Positions 1-8,111 of a DNA stretch of 64,000 bases are shown piece after piece (positions within the stretch are counted from its first letter, which is position 1; each line of letters opens with the position of its first letter). The stretch is from JBAZTO01 sp041661865 (GTDB lineage: Bacteria > Planctomycetota > Phycisphaerae > SM23-33): assembly GCA_041661865.1 (NCBI GenBank), contig JBAZTO010000009.1, positions 1 through 64,000 of the forward strand, read 5' to 3'. The notes beneath the pieces are model-generated. The model worked only from the letters and a program-made list of their open reading frames with translations, was not told the DNA's origin and made no database searches. The position numbers and the translations under genes are program-made.

Positions 1-10
1 CGTGCAGGTC

Positions 11-160
11 GTAGGTCGTGCATACTTGCACGAGGGTATTCCGCGTGCAACCAGTTGCACGCCCTACCAAAACTGTCGCAGGCGCGCGGCGGAGTTCCTA
101 CTCCGCCACGAAGATGTCCAGGACGAGCGAAAAGGAGGTGGAGTTGGAACTCCACCTCCC
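11..160. repeat. Modular palindromic repeat cluster (family A, copy 1)
   Basis: Four short inverted repeats stand in a row: CGTGCATACTTGCACG at 17-32, CGTGCAACCAGTTGCACG at 44-61, GGCGGAGTTCCTACTCCGCC at 88-107, and a 24-base palindrome at 135-158 built on GGTGGAGTT/AACTCCACC. The same hairpin units recur in other orders near 10.3, 30.9, 32.4, 33.8 and 47.4 kb. No convincing gene lies in this stretch. The units look like REP-type elements, but no associated transposase gene is in the window. Confidence 0.8.
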
Positions 161-195
161 TAATATGCACCCGTCACTTCAAGTTCGACAGGGCC

Positions 196-843
196 CTACC
201 AATACTTCATCAGGGCCGCCGAGTAGAACGGTCGGCCCTGGGCGATGTACTTTCGCTCGAAGTTGGTGCCGACCAGCTCGCCGTCGCGGTCGCTCATCTT
301 GGGCATGGGCACGCTGACGAATCCCGGCGCTTCTAGCAGGACGCGCTGCATCTGGAAGAAGTAATCCAGGTGATCGGTCACGACGACAAGCTGGCCGCCG
401 ATCCGCAGCGTCCGTCGCGCCTGGGCCAGGAAAGGCGGCTGGATCAGCCGGCGCCGGTGGTGGCGGCGCTTGGGCCAGGGGTCGGGGAAATACACGTGGA
501 TGCGCAGGAGGCTCTCGTCGGCCAGGCTGGCGGGGAAGAACTCTCCGGCGTCGGTGTGCAGCATGCGGACGTTGGCCAGGCCGGCGCGGCGGAAGCGGTC
601 GGCGGCATAGAGACAGTAGGCACGGGCCCACTCGATGCCCAGGAAGTTGATCTCCGGCCGGGCGGCGGCGCGGGCGGCCAGGAATGTGCCCTTGCCCGTG
701 CCGATCTCGATCTCCACCGGATGATCGTTGCCGAACATCGCCGCCAGGTCCACCGGCCCGCGCGCGACGGCCTCGTCCAGCAGCACGCCGCTGCCGTCCA
801 ACCGCTCGCTGTTTCCGTGCGACAGATGCTTGGGTGAATTCAT
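196..843 (-). CDS. trmB: tRNA (guanine-N7-)-methyltransferase
   Basis: This 215-residue protein methylates N7 of G46 in the tRNA variable loop, using SAM. The SAM-binding motif VEIEIGTGKGTFL lies at about residues 43-55 and is followed by the FLGIEWA strand. The family signature HVYFPDPWPKRRHHRRR lies near residues 116-132. Length and motifs match TrmB. The ATG at 843 is preferred over ATGs further upstream because AGGGGG sits six bases before it and the protein then starts just ahead of the conserved fold. The gene is divergent from folC and stands alone. I am confident of the family. Confidence 0.93.
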   Translation of the reverse strand: MNSPKHLSHGNSERLDGSGVLLDEAVARGPVDLAAMFGNDHPVEIEIGTGKGTFLAARAAARPEINFLGIEWARAYCLYAADRFRRAGLANVRMLHTDAGEFFPASLADESLLRIHVYFPDPWPKRRHHRRRLIQPPFLAQARRTLRIGGQLVVVTDHLDYFFQMQRVLLEAPGFVSVPMPKMSDRDGELVGTNFERKYIAQGRPFYSAALMKYW

Positions 844-1207
844 ACGCATCCCCCTAGCATAGTTGACCGGCCCCCCCAGCGACAAGGCCTCCTCCGGTTG
901 AGTCCGCCGGCAGCGGGGCGGCATTCAAGGGATCGATGTTTTGGGGCGTTTTTCACTGGAGTCCTCGCCGCCGCCGGCCCGGCCTTGTGACGGCAAGAAC
1001 CGCTTGGAAGTTTGCGCAGCAGTGGCCGGGATCGATTATTTCTCCCGTTCACCCCGTCCGATGGTCAAGCTTTGGGTGTCCAATCGCATAACTATGTATA
1101 AGCAACACTATTTGCGAAGGCGAGGTCAAAAAAACGGCCATTTTTGCCCCCACTTCATTGAACAACCTTGACACCCGCCACTTTACCGTGCTATACTCCC
1201 GTGCATT
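844..1207. other. Divergent intergenic region between trmB and folC
   Basis: No credible gene is visible in these 364 bases. The right end holds the folC promoter. A short dyad CAAAAA/TTTTTG sits near 1127-1147. The promoter of trmB must lie here on the minus strand, but I could not pick it out. Confidence 0.5.
1168..1197 (+). promoter_or_regulatory. Sigma-70-type promoter of folC
   Basis: TTGACA at 1168-1173 is separated by 18 bases from TATACT at 1192-1197. It is the best -35/-10 pair I noticed in the window. Transcription would begin near 1203-1205, only a few bases before the ATG at 1208, so the folC mRNA may be nearly leaderless. Confidence 0.7.
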
Positions 1208-2593
1208 ATGGCAACTGCCACACGCTCCAAGGCCACCGGGAAGTCTTCCGGTCGGAAAAAGCCGGTCCGAACGTATGATTCGGCAATTAAGTATCTTTTT
1301 GCGCAGACCGATTACGAGCAGATGCTGCGGGTCCGATACAATCGGGACACCTTCAGCCTCGATCGTATGGAGTTGCTGCTACAGAAGTTAGGTAATCCGC
1401 ACAAGAAAATCCGCACGGTACACATTGCCGGAACCAAGGGCAAGGGCTCAACCGCGACGATGCTGGCCCAGATGGTCGCCGCATCGGGCTACAAGGTCGG
1501 GCTGTACACCTCTCCCCACATAAATGATGTGCGGGAGCGGATTATGATCAACGGCGAGAAGATCACGCAGTCCGCCCTGGCCAAGCTTATTTGCCGGGTC
1601 GAGCCAATTATCGAGAAGATGTCGGCCGACAAGCCGACGTTTTTCGAGATTTTCACAGCTTTGGCATTTTGCCACTACGCTAACGAGGCGGTGGATATTG
1701 CCGTCATCGAGGCGGGGCTGGGCGGTCGGCTGGACTCCACCAACGTCCTCAAGCCTGCCGTGTGCGGCCTGACCAGCATATCGCTGGACCACATGCATCA
1801 GTTGGGCAAGACCATATCGCTCATTGCCGCCGAGAAGGCCGGCATCTTCAAGACTGACGTGCCGGCGGTGTCGGTGCCCCAGGTTCCCGAGGCCAAGCGG
1901 GTGCTGAAGAAGGCGGCCAAGGAAACCGGCATCCCGTTGCTCTTCACCGGCGAGGACATCGAGTTCAGCTATCGCGTCGAGTCCAGCCGCCGTGACGGAT
2001 GTCACGCGCGCATCTGCCTGACCACGCCCCGCAGCAAGTTCGAGCACCTGCCCGTTCCGCTGCTGGGCGAGCACCAGGCCCTCAATTGCGGCCTGGCGCT
2101 GGCGCTGCTGGACCAGCTCAAGGCCCAGGGCATGGAGATCAGCGACGAGAAGGCCGTCAAGGGCCTGGCGCAGGTGTACCTCCCCGGCCGGATGGAAATG
2201 CTCCGCCAGGATCCGCGGATTCTGGTCGATGGCGCCCACAATGCCGCGTCGATCCAGGCCCTGATGCGGGCCGTCGGCCAGCATATCCCGTACGATTCGA
2301 TGGTGATGATCTTCGGTTGCGCCGCCGACAAGGACATCGACGGCATGATGGGCCAGATTTCCACCGGCGCCGACAAGGTCATCTTCACGCGGGCCCGCGG
2401 CAATGTCCGGGCGGCCAAGCCCGAGGACTTGGCCGAGACTTACGCCGAGCGCAGCGGCCGGGAAGCCCAGGTGGTCCAGAGCCTCGGCGATGCGATCCAG
2501 GTGGCTCAGAGCGCCGTCAGCCGGGAAGACATCATCTGTATCACCGGCTCGTTCTACCTGGTCGGCGAGGCCAAGCATCTCCTGGCCAACTGA
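1208..2593 (+). CDS. folC: Bifunctional folylpolyglutamate/dihydrofolate synthase
   Basis: This Mur-ligase-family enzyme (461 residues) uses ATP to add glutamate to folates, and usually also makes dihydrofolate from dihydropteroate. The P-loop GTKGKGS is at residues 75-81, followed by YTSPHINDVRERI. The segment IEAGLGGRLDSTNV and the metal-site segment SLDHMHQLG come next. The C-terminal domain has LPGRMEML and LVDGAHN. The first 21 residues are a basic extension (MATATRSKATGKSSGRKK) not expected in the family. I kept this start because no in-frame ATG with a ribosome site lies downstream before the fold and a strong promoter is immediately upstream. There is no visible Shine-Dalgarno. Confidence 0.93.
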   Translation: MATATRSKATGKSSGRKKPVRTYDSAIKYLFAQTDYEQMLRVRYNRDTFSLDRMELLLQKLGNPHKKIRTVHIAGTKGKGSTATMLAQMVAASGYKVGLYTSPHINDVRERIMINGEKITQSALAKLICRVEPIIEKMSADKPTFFEIFTALAFCHYANEAVDIAVIEAGLGGRLDSTNVLKPAVCGLTSISLDHMHQLGKTISLIAAEKAGIFKTDVPAVSVPQVPEAKRVLKKAAKETGIPLLFTGEDIEFSYRVESSRRDGCHARICLTTPRSKFEHLPVPLLGEHQALNCGLALALLDQLKAQGMEISDEKAVKGLAQVYLPGRMEMLRQDPRILVDGAHNAASIQALMRAVGQHIPYDSMVMIFGCAADKDIDGMMGQISTGADKVIFTRARGNVRAAKPEDLAETYAERSGREAQVVQSLGDAIQVAQSAVSREDIICITGSFYLVGEAKHLLAN

Positions 2594-3022
2594 ATCAGGT
2601 CCGGCAAACGTAACTCGCATCGGCACAGGTAAGGCCCCGCGGGCTGTCCCTGTCACGCGATCAGGAGGCCTTGCGATGCCGCCCTTGCCGGTCGCTTGCC
2701 TTTCACCTCCATCAGGTTGGTCGGAGGATTTACGCCTCCAAGTGTCCCAACAGGCTCGGCACACAAAGAGAGGAAGCAGCCACGTGGGAGGGAATCGTAG
2801 CTGCTTCCTGATTTCAGGCCGGGAAAGGAGGAAACCGGCCCGAGCTGCGCTCTGATAATAGTACGGGCCGGTGCGCCAAAGGTTCGATTGGGCACCCTCC
2901 AGCGAGGCAGAATTCCTCGCCATGGGTCGGCTCGCAGGAATTCCCGCTAACGATTCTGAATGATAGGGGTTACGATGGGACACGGTTCGCCTGCTGACTT
3001 GACACCGTTCCGGGAGATAATC
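2594..3022 (+). other. Hairpin-rich non-coding interval, possible structured RNA or leader
   Basis: No ORF with coding character is seen. The stretch has several good hairpins. AGGAAGCAGC 2771-2780 pairs with GCTGCTTCCT 2800-2809. GGCCGG 2817-2822 pairs with CCGGCC 2835-2840. GCGAGG 2902-2907 pairs with CCTCGC 2915-2920. GGAGG 2723-2727 pairs with CCTCC 2735-2739. It could be the 5' leader of the AMMECR1 gene or an independent RNA. I could not match it to RNase P, tmRNA, SRP RNA or any riboswitch class I know. Confidence 0.35.
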
Positions 3023-3571
3023 ATGCCTATTGAAGCTGATGACAGGGCACAGTTGGTTCGCCTGGCCCGCGCCGCCGTGGAAGCCTCCGTGACCGGCTCG
3101 ATGCTGCCTCGTGTCGAGGCGCTCAAGGGTCTGCTGGGTGAAAAACGCGGCTGCTTCGTCACGCTGACCAACCGCGGATCCCTTCGCGGCTGCATCGGCA
3201 CCTTTCAGCCGGATCGCCCGCTGGGCGAGTTGATCGTGCACATGGGCGCCGCCGCCGCCCACGACAGCCGCTTTGCGCTCAACCCCATCACGGCCTCGGA
3301 ATTGCCCCACCTGAAGGTGGAGGTCTCGGTCCTCTCGCCGCTCCGTGAGACGGCCGAGCCGGACAAGCTGGAGATCGGCAAGCACGGCATCTACATTGTC
3401 CGAGGCCGGTGGGCCGGCTGCTTCCTGCCCGAGGTGGCCACCGACATGGGCTGGTCGGCCGAGGAATTCCTCAGCCAGTGCTGCGCCGGCAAGGCGGGCC
3501 TGCCCGCCGACGCCTGGAAACAGGAAGGCACGACGGTCTACCTCTTCACCTCCGAGAAGTTCGATAGTTAG
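3023..3571 (+). CDS. AMMECR1-domain protein
   Basis: The 182-residue protein is a single AMMECR1 domain (PF01871). Its signatures are RGSLRGCIGTF, LIVHMGAAAAHDSRF, LKVEVSVLSPLRE, and a C-terminal WAGCFLPEVATDMGW segment. The biochemical function is not firmly known. In bacteria the domain often accompanies MEMO and radical-SAM partners, which are absent here. An ATG at 2960 is in frame, but the ATG at 3023 has GGGAG six bases upstream and begins at the domain boundary, so it is preferred. Confidence 0.85.
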   Translation: MPIEADDRAQLVRLARAAVEASVTGSMLPRVEALKGLLGEKRGCFVTLTNRGSLRGCIGTFQPDRPLGELIVHMGAAAAHDSRFALNPITASELPHLKVEVSVLSPLRETAEPDKLEIGKHGIYIVRGRWAGCFLPEVATDMGWSAEEFLSQCCAGKAGLPADAWKQEGTTVYLFTSEKFDS

Positions 3572-3590
3572 TGATTTGCCATTCGCCCAA

Positions 3591-3671
3591 CGATGGATCG
3601 GGCGCCACTGATGCGGTGTTTGCAGCAGTGTTGACGCTATGCACGGCTGCACACGACGCAGCCGTGGCGCC
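3591..3671. repeat. 81-bp dispersed repeat (family C, copy 1)
   Basis: This 81-base unit contains two palindromes (CACTGATGCGGTGTTTGCAG and a GCACGGCTGC/GCAGCCGTGG hairpin). It recurs almost unchanged, in the opposite orientation, at 58560-58640. Shorter relatives lie near 45498-45524, 35505-35540 and 10748-10776. Confidence 0.85.
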
Positions 3672-3774
3672 ATCAGATCAGATGTAACGGGCAGGCCGCA
3701 TCTTACCGGGGAGTGGTGGCATTGGGCGGGCGGCGAATTATAATGCCAGCCTGACGGCATCCAAAGGAGAAGCT

Positions 3775-4752
3775 ATGAACGTATTGCTGACGGGCGGGGC
3801 GGGATACATCGGTTCGCACGTGGTCAGGGCGCTGTCGGCGGCCGGGCATCACTGCGTGGTGTACGACAACCTGCTCAAGGGGCATGCCGAGGCGATCGAG
3901 GGCGAACTAATCGTCGCGGACGTCTCCGACGCCGAGGCGCTGGCCATCGCGATGCGCGAGCACGCCATCGACGCGGTGATTCACCTGGCCGCGTTCATTG
4001 AGGCCGGCGAATCGGTGGCCAAGCCCGAGAAGTATTTCCGCAACAACACGATCATCGGCCTGACGCTGCTGGAGGCGATGCGTCAGACCGGCGTGAGCAG
4101 ACTGGTGTTTTCCTCCACGGCGGCCGTCTACGGCACGCCGCGGCGCGTGCCCATCGAGGAGGACGACCGCCTCGACCCGATCAACCCCTACGGCGCCAGC
4201 AAGCTGTGCGTGGAATTCATGCTGCGGGCCTACGCCGTCGCGTATGGCATGGGCTTTGTCGCGCTGCGGTACTTCAACGTCGCCGGGGCCGACCCGGCCG
4301 GCGATATCGGCGAGGCGCACAACCCCGAGACGCACCTGGTCCCCCAGGTGCTGGAGGTGGCGCTGGGGCAGCGGCCGACGATCAAGATCTTCGGCGAGGA
4401 CTACGACACCGCCGACGGCACCTGCGTGCGCGACTACATTCACGTGGCCGACCTGGCCGCCGCGCACGTGCTGGCCCTGGGCGCCATCGAGACCGGGCTG
4501 GTGAAGGTCTACAACCTGGGCAACGGCGAGGGCTTCACGGTCAAGGAAGTCATCGAGACCTGCCGCAAAGTCACCGGCCATCCGATCCCCGCGGAGGTCA
4601 CGCCGCGCCGGCCTGGCGATCCGCCGCGCCTGGTGGCCTCGTCCAAGCGGGCGGCGGCGGAACTGGGCTGGCGACCCCAGTACCCCGACCTGGCGACGAT
4701 CATCGCGCATGCCTGGGCCTGGCACAAGAACCACCCAAGCGGATACGCGTGA
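3775..4752 (+). CDS. galE: UDP-glucose 4-epimerase
   Basis: This 325-residue extended SDR enzyme interconverts UDP-glucose and UDP-galactose with bound NAD. The N-terminal Rossmann motif GGAGYIGSH is at residues 7-15. The SSTAAVYG segment supplies the catalytic Ser/Thr, and YGASK carries the catalytic Tyr and Lys. Length is typical. AAAGGAG at 3763-3769 is well placed, and a -10-like TATAAT lies at 3739-3744, with no clear -35. The galactokinase gene 4 kb away completes part of the Leloir pathway, but the two are not co-transcribed. Confidence 0.95.
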   Translation: MNVLLTGGAGYIGSHVVRALSAAGHHCVVYDNLLKGHAEAIEGELIVADVSDAEALAIAMREHAIDAVIHLAAFIEAGESVAKPEKYFRNNTIIGLTLLEAMRQTGVSRLVFSSTAAVYGTPRRVPIEEDDRLDPINPYGASKLCVEFMLRAYAVAYGMGFVALRYFNVAGADPAGDIGEAHNPETHLVPQVLEVALGQRPTIKIFGEDYDTADGTCVRDYIHVADLAAAHVLALGAIETGLVKVYNLGNGEGFTVKEVIETCRKVTGHPIPAEVTPRRPGDPPRLVASSKRAAAELGWRPQYPDLATIIAHAWAWHKNHPSGYA

Positions 4753-4774
4753 AACAGTTCCCTCGCCCGATTAC

Positions 4775-4801
4775 TAGCCGCGAGCGCAAAGCGAGCGGGG
4801 T
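4775..4801. repeat. Short G+C-rich repeat CTAGCCGCGAGCGCAAAGCG (family E)
   Basis: The sequence CTAGCCGCGAGCGCAAAGCG followed by AGCGGGG also occurs at 9908-9934 with one change. It occurs inverted at 32427-32450, and truncated near 34008-34018 inside a family A cluster. Confidence 0.7.
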
Positions 4802-4934
4802 ATCCGTTGGGTATCGCTGTTGATCGCCGTGTTTGGCAGGAAAGCAACATTGCCATGGCGCCTGGTCCGTTCGCCGTGGCTGTTTGCCTCTTGCCTCTTG
4901 CCTCTTGCCTGTTCCCTATTCCCTCAGGGTGTTG

Positions 4935-4940
4935 TATAAT
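4935..4940 (+). promoter_or_regulatory. -10 element upstream of the FliM-like gene
   Basis: A consensus TATAAT lies 28 bases before the TTG start at 4969. The predicted transcript start near 4947 leaves a 22-base leader that contains the AGGGAGG ribosome site at 4955-4961. No convincing -35 is present; the upstream DNA is a run of TTGCCTC repeats (about 4884-4910). Confidence 0.45.
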
Positions 4941-4968
4941 TCGCGCGTGGCGACAGGGAGGTCGCACC

Positions 4969-5907
4969 TTGGCCGGCCATTCTGACATCACCGCTGACAA
5001 CGCCGCGGGTTCTCTCAAGGAGATCGCCGCGGAGGTCGCCGCCCTGTCGGCCCGTTGCGACCATTCCGGACAGATGAACCCGCCCCAGTGGGCCAATGCC
5101 CTGGTGGCCTTGCGGCAGCGAATCGCCGGGCCGATTTTGCCGGCCTGGGCGGCGGGGCCAGTGGAACTCCACCTGCGGGCCCGCGCGCTGCTGCGATCCT
5201 GCTACGCTCAGTTCCGCCGCGAGGTGGTCGAGCCCACCTGCTGCTACCTTCTGTCGGCCTCGCCGGCCGGCGAAGCCTCCGCGCCGCTGACAACCTCGGC
5301 CGGCCAATGCCTGTGGCTCGAACTGTCGCCGCGGATTGCCTACCCCGTCCTGGACATGCTCCTGGGCGGCAGCGGGCGCGCCGCCGTCATCGACGGCCGG
5401 GCTTTGACGACCCTGGAGCGCCGCCTGCTGCAACGGCTGGTCGATGCCCTGGCCCAGAGGCTCTCGCTGGCCTGGCCGGACAGGCCCATCGCGTGCGCCA
5501 CCGTCAGCGACGCTCACGCCGCCGCCAACATGCGCCACCTGGCCGGCGACGAGCCGGCGGCGGTGCTGGAGCTGGAACTGTCCGCCGGCGTTTTCTCCGG
5601 CACGCTCCGCCTGTGCATGCCGGCAGCCCTGCTGGAGGCGATGTTGCCGCCGGGCCAGCCCTCCGCCGCCACCAGCGACGGCCCGCTGGAAGTCTCCGCC
5701 ACGGTGGCCGACATTTCGCTGCCCGGCCCCGACGTGGCCGCCCTGTGCCCCGGCGACATCCTGATCACCGAGACGCCCTCCGACGGCGACGTCGTGGTTC
5801 GCCTGGCGGGCATCCCCAAGTACACCGCGCGCCTGGGCGCCTCCAATGGCCGGCGGGCGGTGACCATCACAGGCCCGGTCAAGCCGCCGACGAAGGATGG
5901 ACCCTAG
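4969..5907 (+). CDS. FliM-like flagellar motor switch (SpoA domain) protein
   Basis: The 312-residue protein has a FliM-like middle domain (LSPRIAYPVLDMLLGG, then LTTLERRLLQRLVDAL) and a C-terminal SpoA/FliN domain (PLEVSATVADISLPG to ITGPV). In the family these build the cytoplasmic C-ring that reverses the motor. The N terminus lacks the conserved CheY-binding LSQ-EIDALL peptide of classical FliM. I place the start at TTG 4969 because AGGGAGG lies seven bases upstream and the sequence before it reads like intergenic repeat. No other flagellar gene is near, so this is an orphan. It may be a divergent FliM or another SpoA-domain switch protein. Confidence 0.7.
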   Translation: MAGHSDITADNAAGSLKEIAAEVAALSARCDHSGQMNPPQWANALVALRQRIAGPILPAWAAGPVELHLRARALLRSCYAQFRREVVEPTCCYLLSASPAGEASAPLTTSAGQCLWLELSPRIAYPVLDMLLGGSGRAAVIDGRALTTLERRLLQRLVDALAQRLSLAWPDRPIACATVSDAHAAANMRHLAGDEPAAVLELELSAGVFSGTLRLCMPAALLEAMLPPGQPSAATSDGPLEVSATVADISLPGPDVAALCPGDILITETPSDGDVVVRLAGIPKYTARLGASNGRRAVTITGPVKPPTKDGP

Positions 5908-5922
5908 GTCAGCGGGGAAGAA

Positions 5923-6702
5923 ATGTTTGTGATGACGATTCAGAACGCTCCTGTCCACGACTTCGATCCGACGGTCCCGCTGATGTTGCTGGCCGCGCTG
6001 GTCGTGGCCACCATTTACTGGCTCTCTCGGCGAGCCCGGCGGGAGCAGGTGTTGGCGAACTGGGCCCAGGCCCATGGCCTGCGGTTCAACCACGAAAACG
6101 ACGAGGACCTCCTCGGTCGCCTCCGGGACGAAGACCTCATCGATCGGTTTCTGACCTTCCAGACCTTCAGCCCGTTAGCCGGCGACGATTCCTGCTACCC
6201 CATCGGCTGGAACCCCTGCGTCAGCAACACCATTCGGGGCCGATGGGCCGGAAAGGACATCATCGCCTTCGACCTCCAGTACTCCACGGACGTTCCCGGT
6301 GCTGTCAAGGTTGACGCGGTGACCAGCAAAGACCGCATCTCGGCCGTCATGTTTCCGTGCCGCTTCCCGCTCAAGCCGCTGATGATCCGGCCTCAGTGGA
6401 TGGGCGATAAGATCGCCAGGGCCTTTCGCAAGTACAATATCGAGCCCGTGAGCTTCAACAGCCGCTTCCATGTGGAGTCCTCCGACGGCCCGTGGGCCGA
6501 CCAGGTGGTCCATCCGGAGATGATGGATTTTCTGATGTCGGGCCACCCATTCTGCATCGCGATGAACAGGCAGCACATAATCGTGTACCAAAACTCGTTG
6601 TTCACGGCGCGGGACCTCGAAGATGCCTGCGGAGTTGGCGCCGGCATCATCGACCGCCTGCCCGCGGAAATCACAGGGAACCAGGGCAGGGACGCGAGCT
6701 GA
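5923..6702 (+). CDS. Membrane-anchored protein of unknown function, paralogue 1
   Basis: The 259-residue protein has one N-terminal transmembrane segment (about residues 18-34) followed by a basic RRARRE turn and a soluble domain. Its hallmarks are RGRWAGKDIIAFDLQY, PLMIRPQWMGDKIA, VHPEMMDFLM and a C-terminal IIDRLP. The next gene has the same plan, so the two are tandem paralogues. I recognise the family only as an uncharacterised one seen in planctomycetes and actinobacteria. GGGGAAG lies close to the ATG; an ATG at 5932 is an alternative. Confidence 0.75.
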   Translation: MFVMTIQNAPVHDFDPTVPLMLLAALVVATIYWLSRRARREQVLANWAQAHGLRFNHENDEDLLGRLRDEDLIDRFLTFQTFSPLAGDDSCYPIGWNPCVSNTIRGRWAGKDIIAFDLQYSTDVPGAVKVDAVTSKDRISAVMFPCRFPLKPLMIRPQWMGDKIARAFRKYNIEPVSFNSRFHVESSDGPWADQVVHPEMMDFLMSGHPFCIAMNRQHIIVYQNSLFTARDLEDACGVGAGIIDRLPAEITGNQGRDAS

Positions 6703-6711
6703 TAGACCAAC

Positions 6712-7419
6712 ATGCTTGGCATACATGTCACATACAGTTCTCATGGTGAAATGAGCCCGGCGGGCATCCTGCTGACACTGGGCATTTTCGCCGTGGTCGG
6801 TGGCCTGGCCTTCTATTTCGCAGCCAAGCGGCGGAAGGAACTGTCAGAGTGGGCGGGGGCCAACGGCCTGACCTTCGACCCGGGCAAGGACCACCAGTTG
6901 GGCGATCGGTTCGGGCACTTCCGCGTTTTCGGCCAGGGGCGCGACCGCTACGCCTCCAACATCATGCAAGGCCGATGGGCCGGCAAGGACGTGCTGGCCT
7001 TCGACTACCACTACACCACCGGCTCGGGCAAGAGCCGCCAGACGCACACGTTTTCCGCGGTCATCCTGGTCAGCGGCGTTCCGCTCAATCCCCTGCTCAT
7101 CCGGCCTGAGGGCTTCGGCGACAAGGTGGCGGAGTTCTTCGGCGCCGACGATATCGACTTCGAGTCATCGGAGTTCAGCCGCCGCTTCTTCGTCAAGTCC
7201 GGCGACCGCAAGTGGGCCTACGACGTGATTCACCCGCGGATGATGGAGTTCCTCCTGTCGGCTGGGAAGTTCCACATCGAGATGGGGCTGATCCACGTGC
7301 TGGTCTATCGAAGCGCGTGCTTCGGTCCCAGGGATTACACCGACGCCTGCCACCTGGCCGCTGGGATTCTCGACCGTCTGCCGGGCTACCTGGTCCGCCA
7401 GCAGGGCAACCTGCAGTGA
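6712..7419 (+). CDS. Membrane-anchored protein of unknown function, paralogue 2
   Basis: This 235-residue protein has the architecture of its upstream neighbour: one N-terminal membrane helix (about residues 18-36), a basic AKRRKE turn, then GRWAGKDVLAFDYHY, PLLIRPEGFGDKVAEFFG, DFESSEFSRRFFVKS and VIHPRMMEFLLSAGK. It matches the family consensus better than paralogue 1. The gap between the two genes is nine bases, and lemA follows 13 bases later, so the three probably form one operon. The ATG at 6751 is an alternative start just before the membrane helix. Confidence 0.78.
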   Translation: MLGIHVTYSSHGEMSPAGILLTLGIFAVVGGLAFYFAAKRRKELSEWAGANGLTFDPGKDHQLGDRFGHFRVFGQGRDRYASNIMQGRWAGKDVLAFDYHYTTGSGKSRQTHTFSAVILVSGVPLNPLLIRPEGFGDKVAEFFGADDIDFESSEFSRRFFVKSGDRKWAYDVIHPRMMEFLLSAGKFHIEMGLIHVLVYRSACFGPRDYTDACHLAAGILDRLPGYLVRQQGNLQ

Positions 7420-7432
7420 AAGGAGATGCCTC

Positions 7433-8017
7433 GTGACGCACCCGCTGCCGCCCGATACGCTCTTCTATGCCGTGACCTTCGGCCCGTTCCTGCTGGTCAT
7501 CGTGTATGTGATCGCCACGTACAACGTGCTGGTGCGGCTGCGGCAGCACTGCCGCGAGAGCTGGTCGGGCGTGGACACCGAATTGCGCCGCCGCTACGAC
7601 CTGATCCCCAACCTCGTGGAGGCCGTCCGCGGCTACACCACGCATGAGCGGACCGTGCTGGAGGGCGTGGTCGAGGCCCGCAACCGCGCGGTGGCCTCCA
7701 CCGGCTCGCCCGCCAGCCAGGCCAAGGATGAGAACATGCTGATCGGCTCGCTCCGCCAACTCATGGCCGTCAGCGAGCGCTACCCCGACCTCAAGGCCAG
7801 CGCCAACTTCCTCCAACTCCAGCAGGAGCTGGCCAACACCGAGGACCGCATCCAGGCAGCCCGGCGCTTCTACAACGCCAACGTCCGCGACCTCAATACG
7901 CGGACCGAGGTCTTCCCCTCCAACGCCGTCGCGCGGGCCTTTGGATTCAGCAAGGAAGAGTTCTTCGAGATCGAAGACACCGCCGCCCGCCTCGCCCCGT
8001 CGGTCAAGCTGGGATAA
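7433..8017 (+). CDS. lemA: LemA family protein
   Basis: LemA proteins are small, membrane-anchored helical-bundle proteins of unknown biochemical role. This one has 194 residues. A membrane helix lies at about residues 10-30, then the family hallmark RRYDLIPNLVEAVRGY and the C-terminal RRFYNANVRDLNTR plus FGFSKEEFFE. The start is GTG at 7433 with AAGGAGA upstream. It closes the operon formed with the two paralogous membrane proteins. The DNA after it (8041-8065) is a short tandem repeat of AGTGCGGAGTGCG type. Confidence 0.93.
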   Translation: MTHPLPPDTLFYAVTFGPFLLVIVYVIATYNVLVRLRQHCRESWSGVDTELRRRYDLIPNLVEAVRGYTTHERTVLEGVVEARNRAVASTGSPASQAKDENMLIGSLRQLMAVSERYPDLKASANFLQLQQELANTEDRIQAARRFYNANVRDLNTRTEVFPSNAVARAFGFSKEEFFEIEDTAARLAPSVKLG

Positions 8018-8111
8018 GCCGGGCCACAGCCCCGCAAGCAAGTGCGAAGTGCGGAGTGCGAAGCAAGGCAGGCGACGGCCTCGCACAAGTAAGTGCGATC
8101 TCGGCCTTCCG

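Noticed and set aside
2759..2790. SRP RNA, because of GAGGAAGCAGCC
   Set aside because: The apical GGAA loop and the pairing around it do not form; the segment instead pairs perfectly with GCTGCTTCCT downstream.
2875..2900. tRNA- or tmRNA-like T-arm (GGTTCGATT)
   Set aside because: The expected C61 and flanking stem are absent, and no acceptor stem or CCA is present.
2999..3004. TTGACA as -35 for the AMMECR1 gene
   Set aside because: The only -10-like word nearby (GATAAT) is 11 bases away, far too close.
1448..3760. 770-codon open frame on the minus strand across folC and the AMMECR1 gene
   Set aside because: It is antisense to two well-supported genes, has no family signature, and reflects high G+C codon bias.
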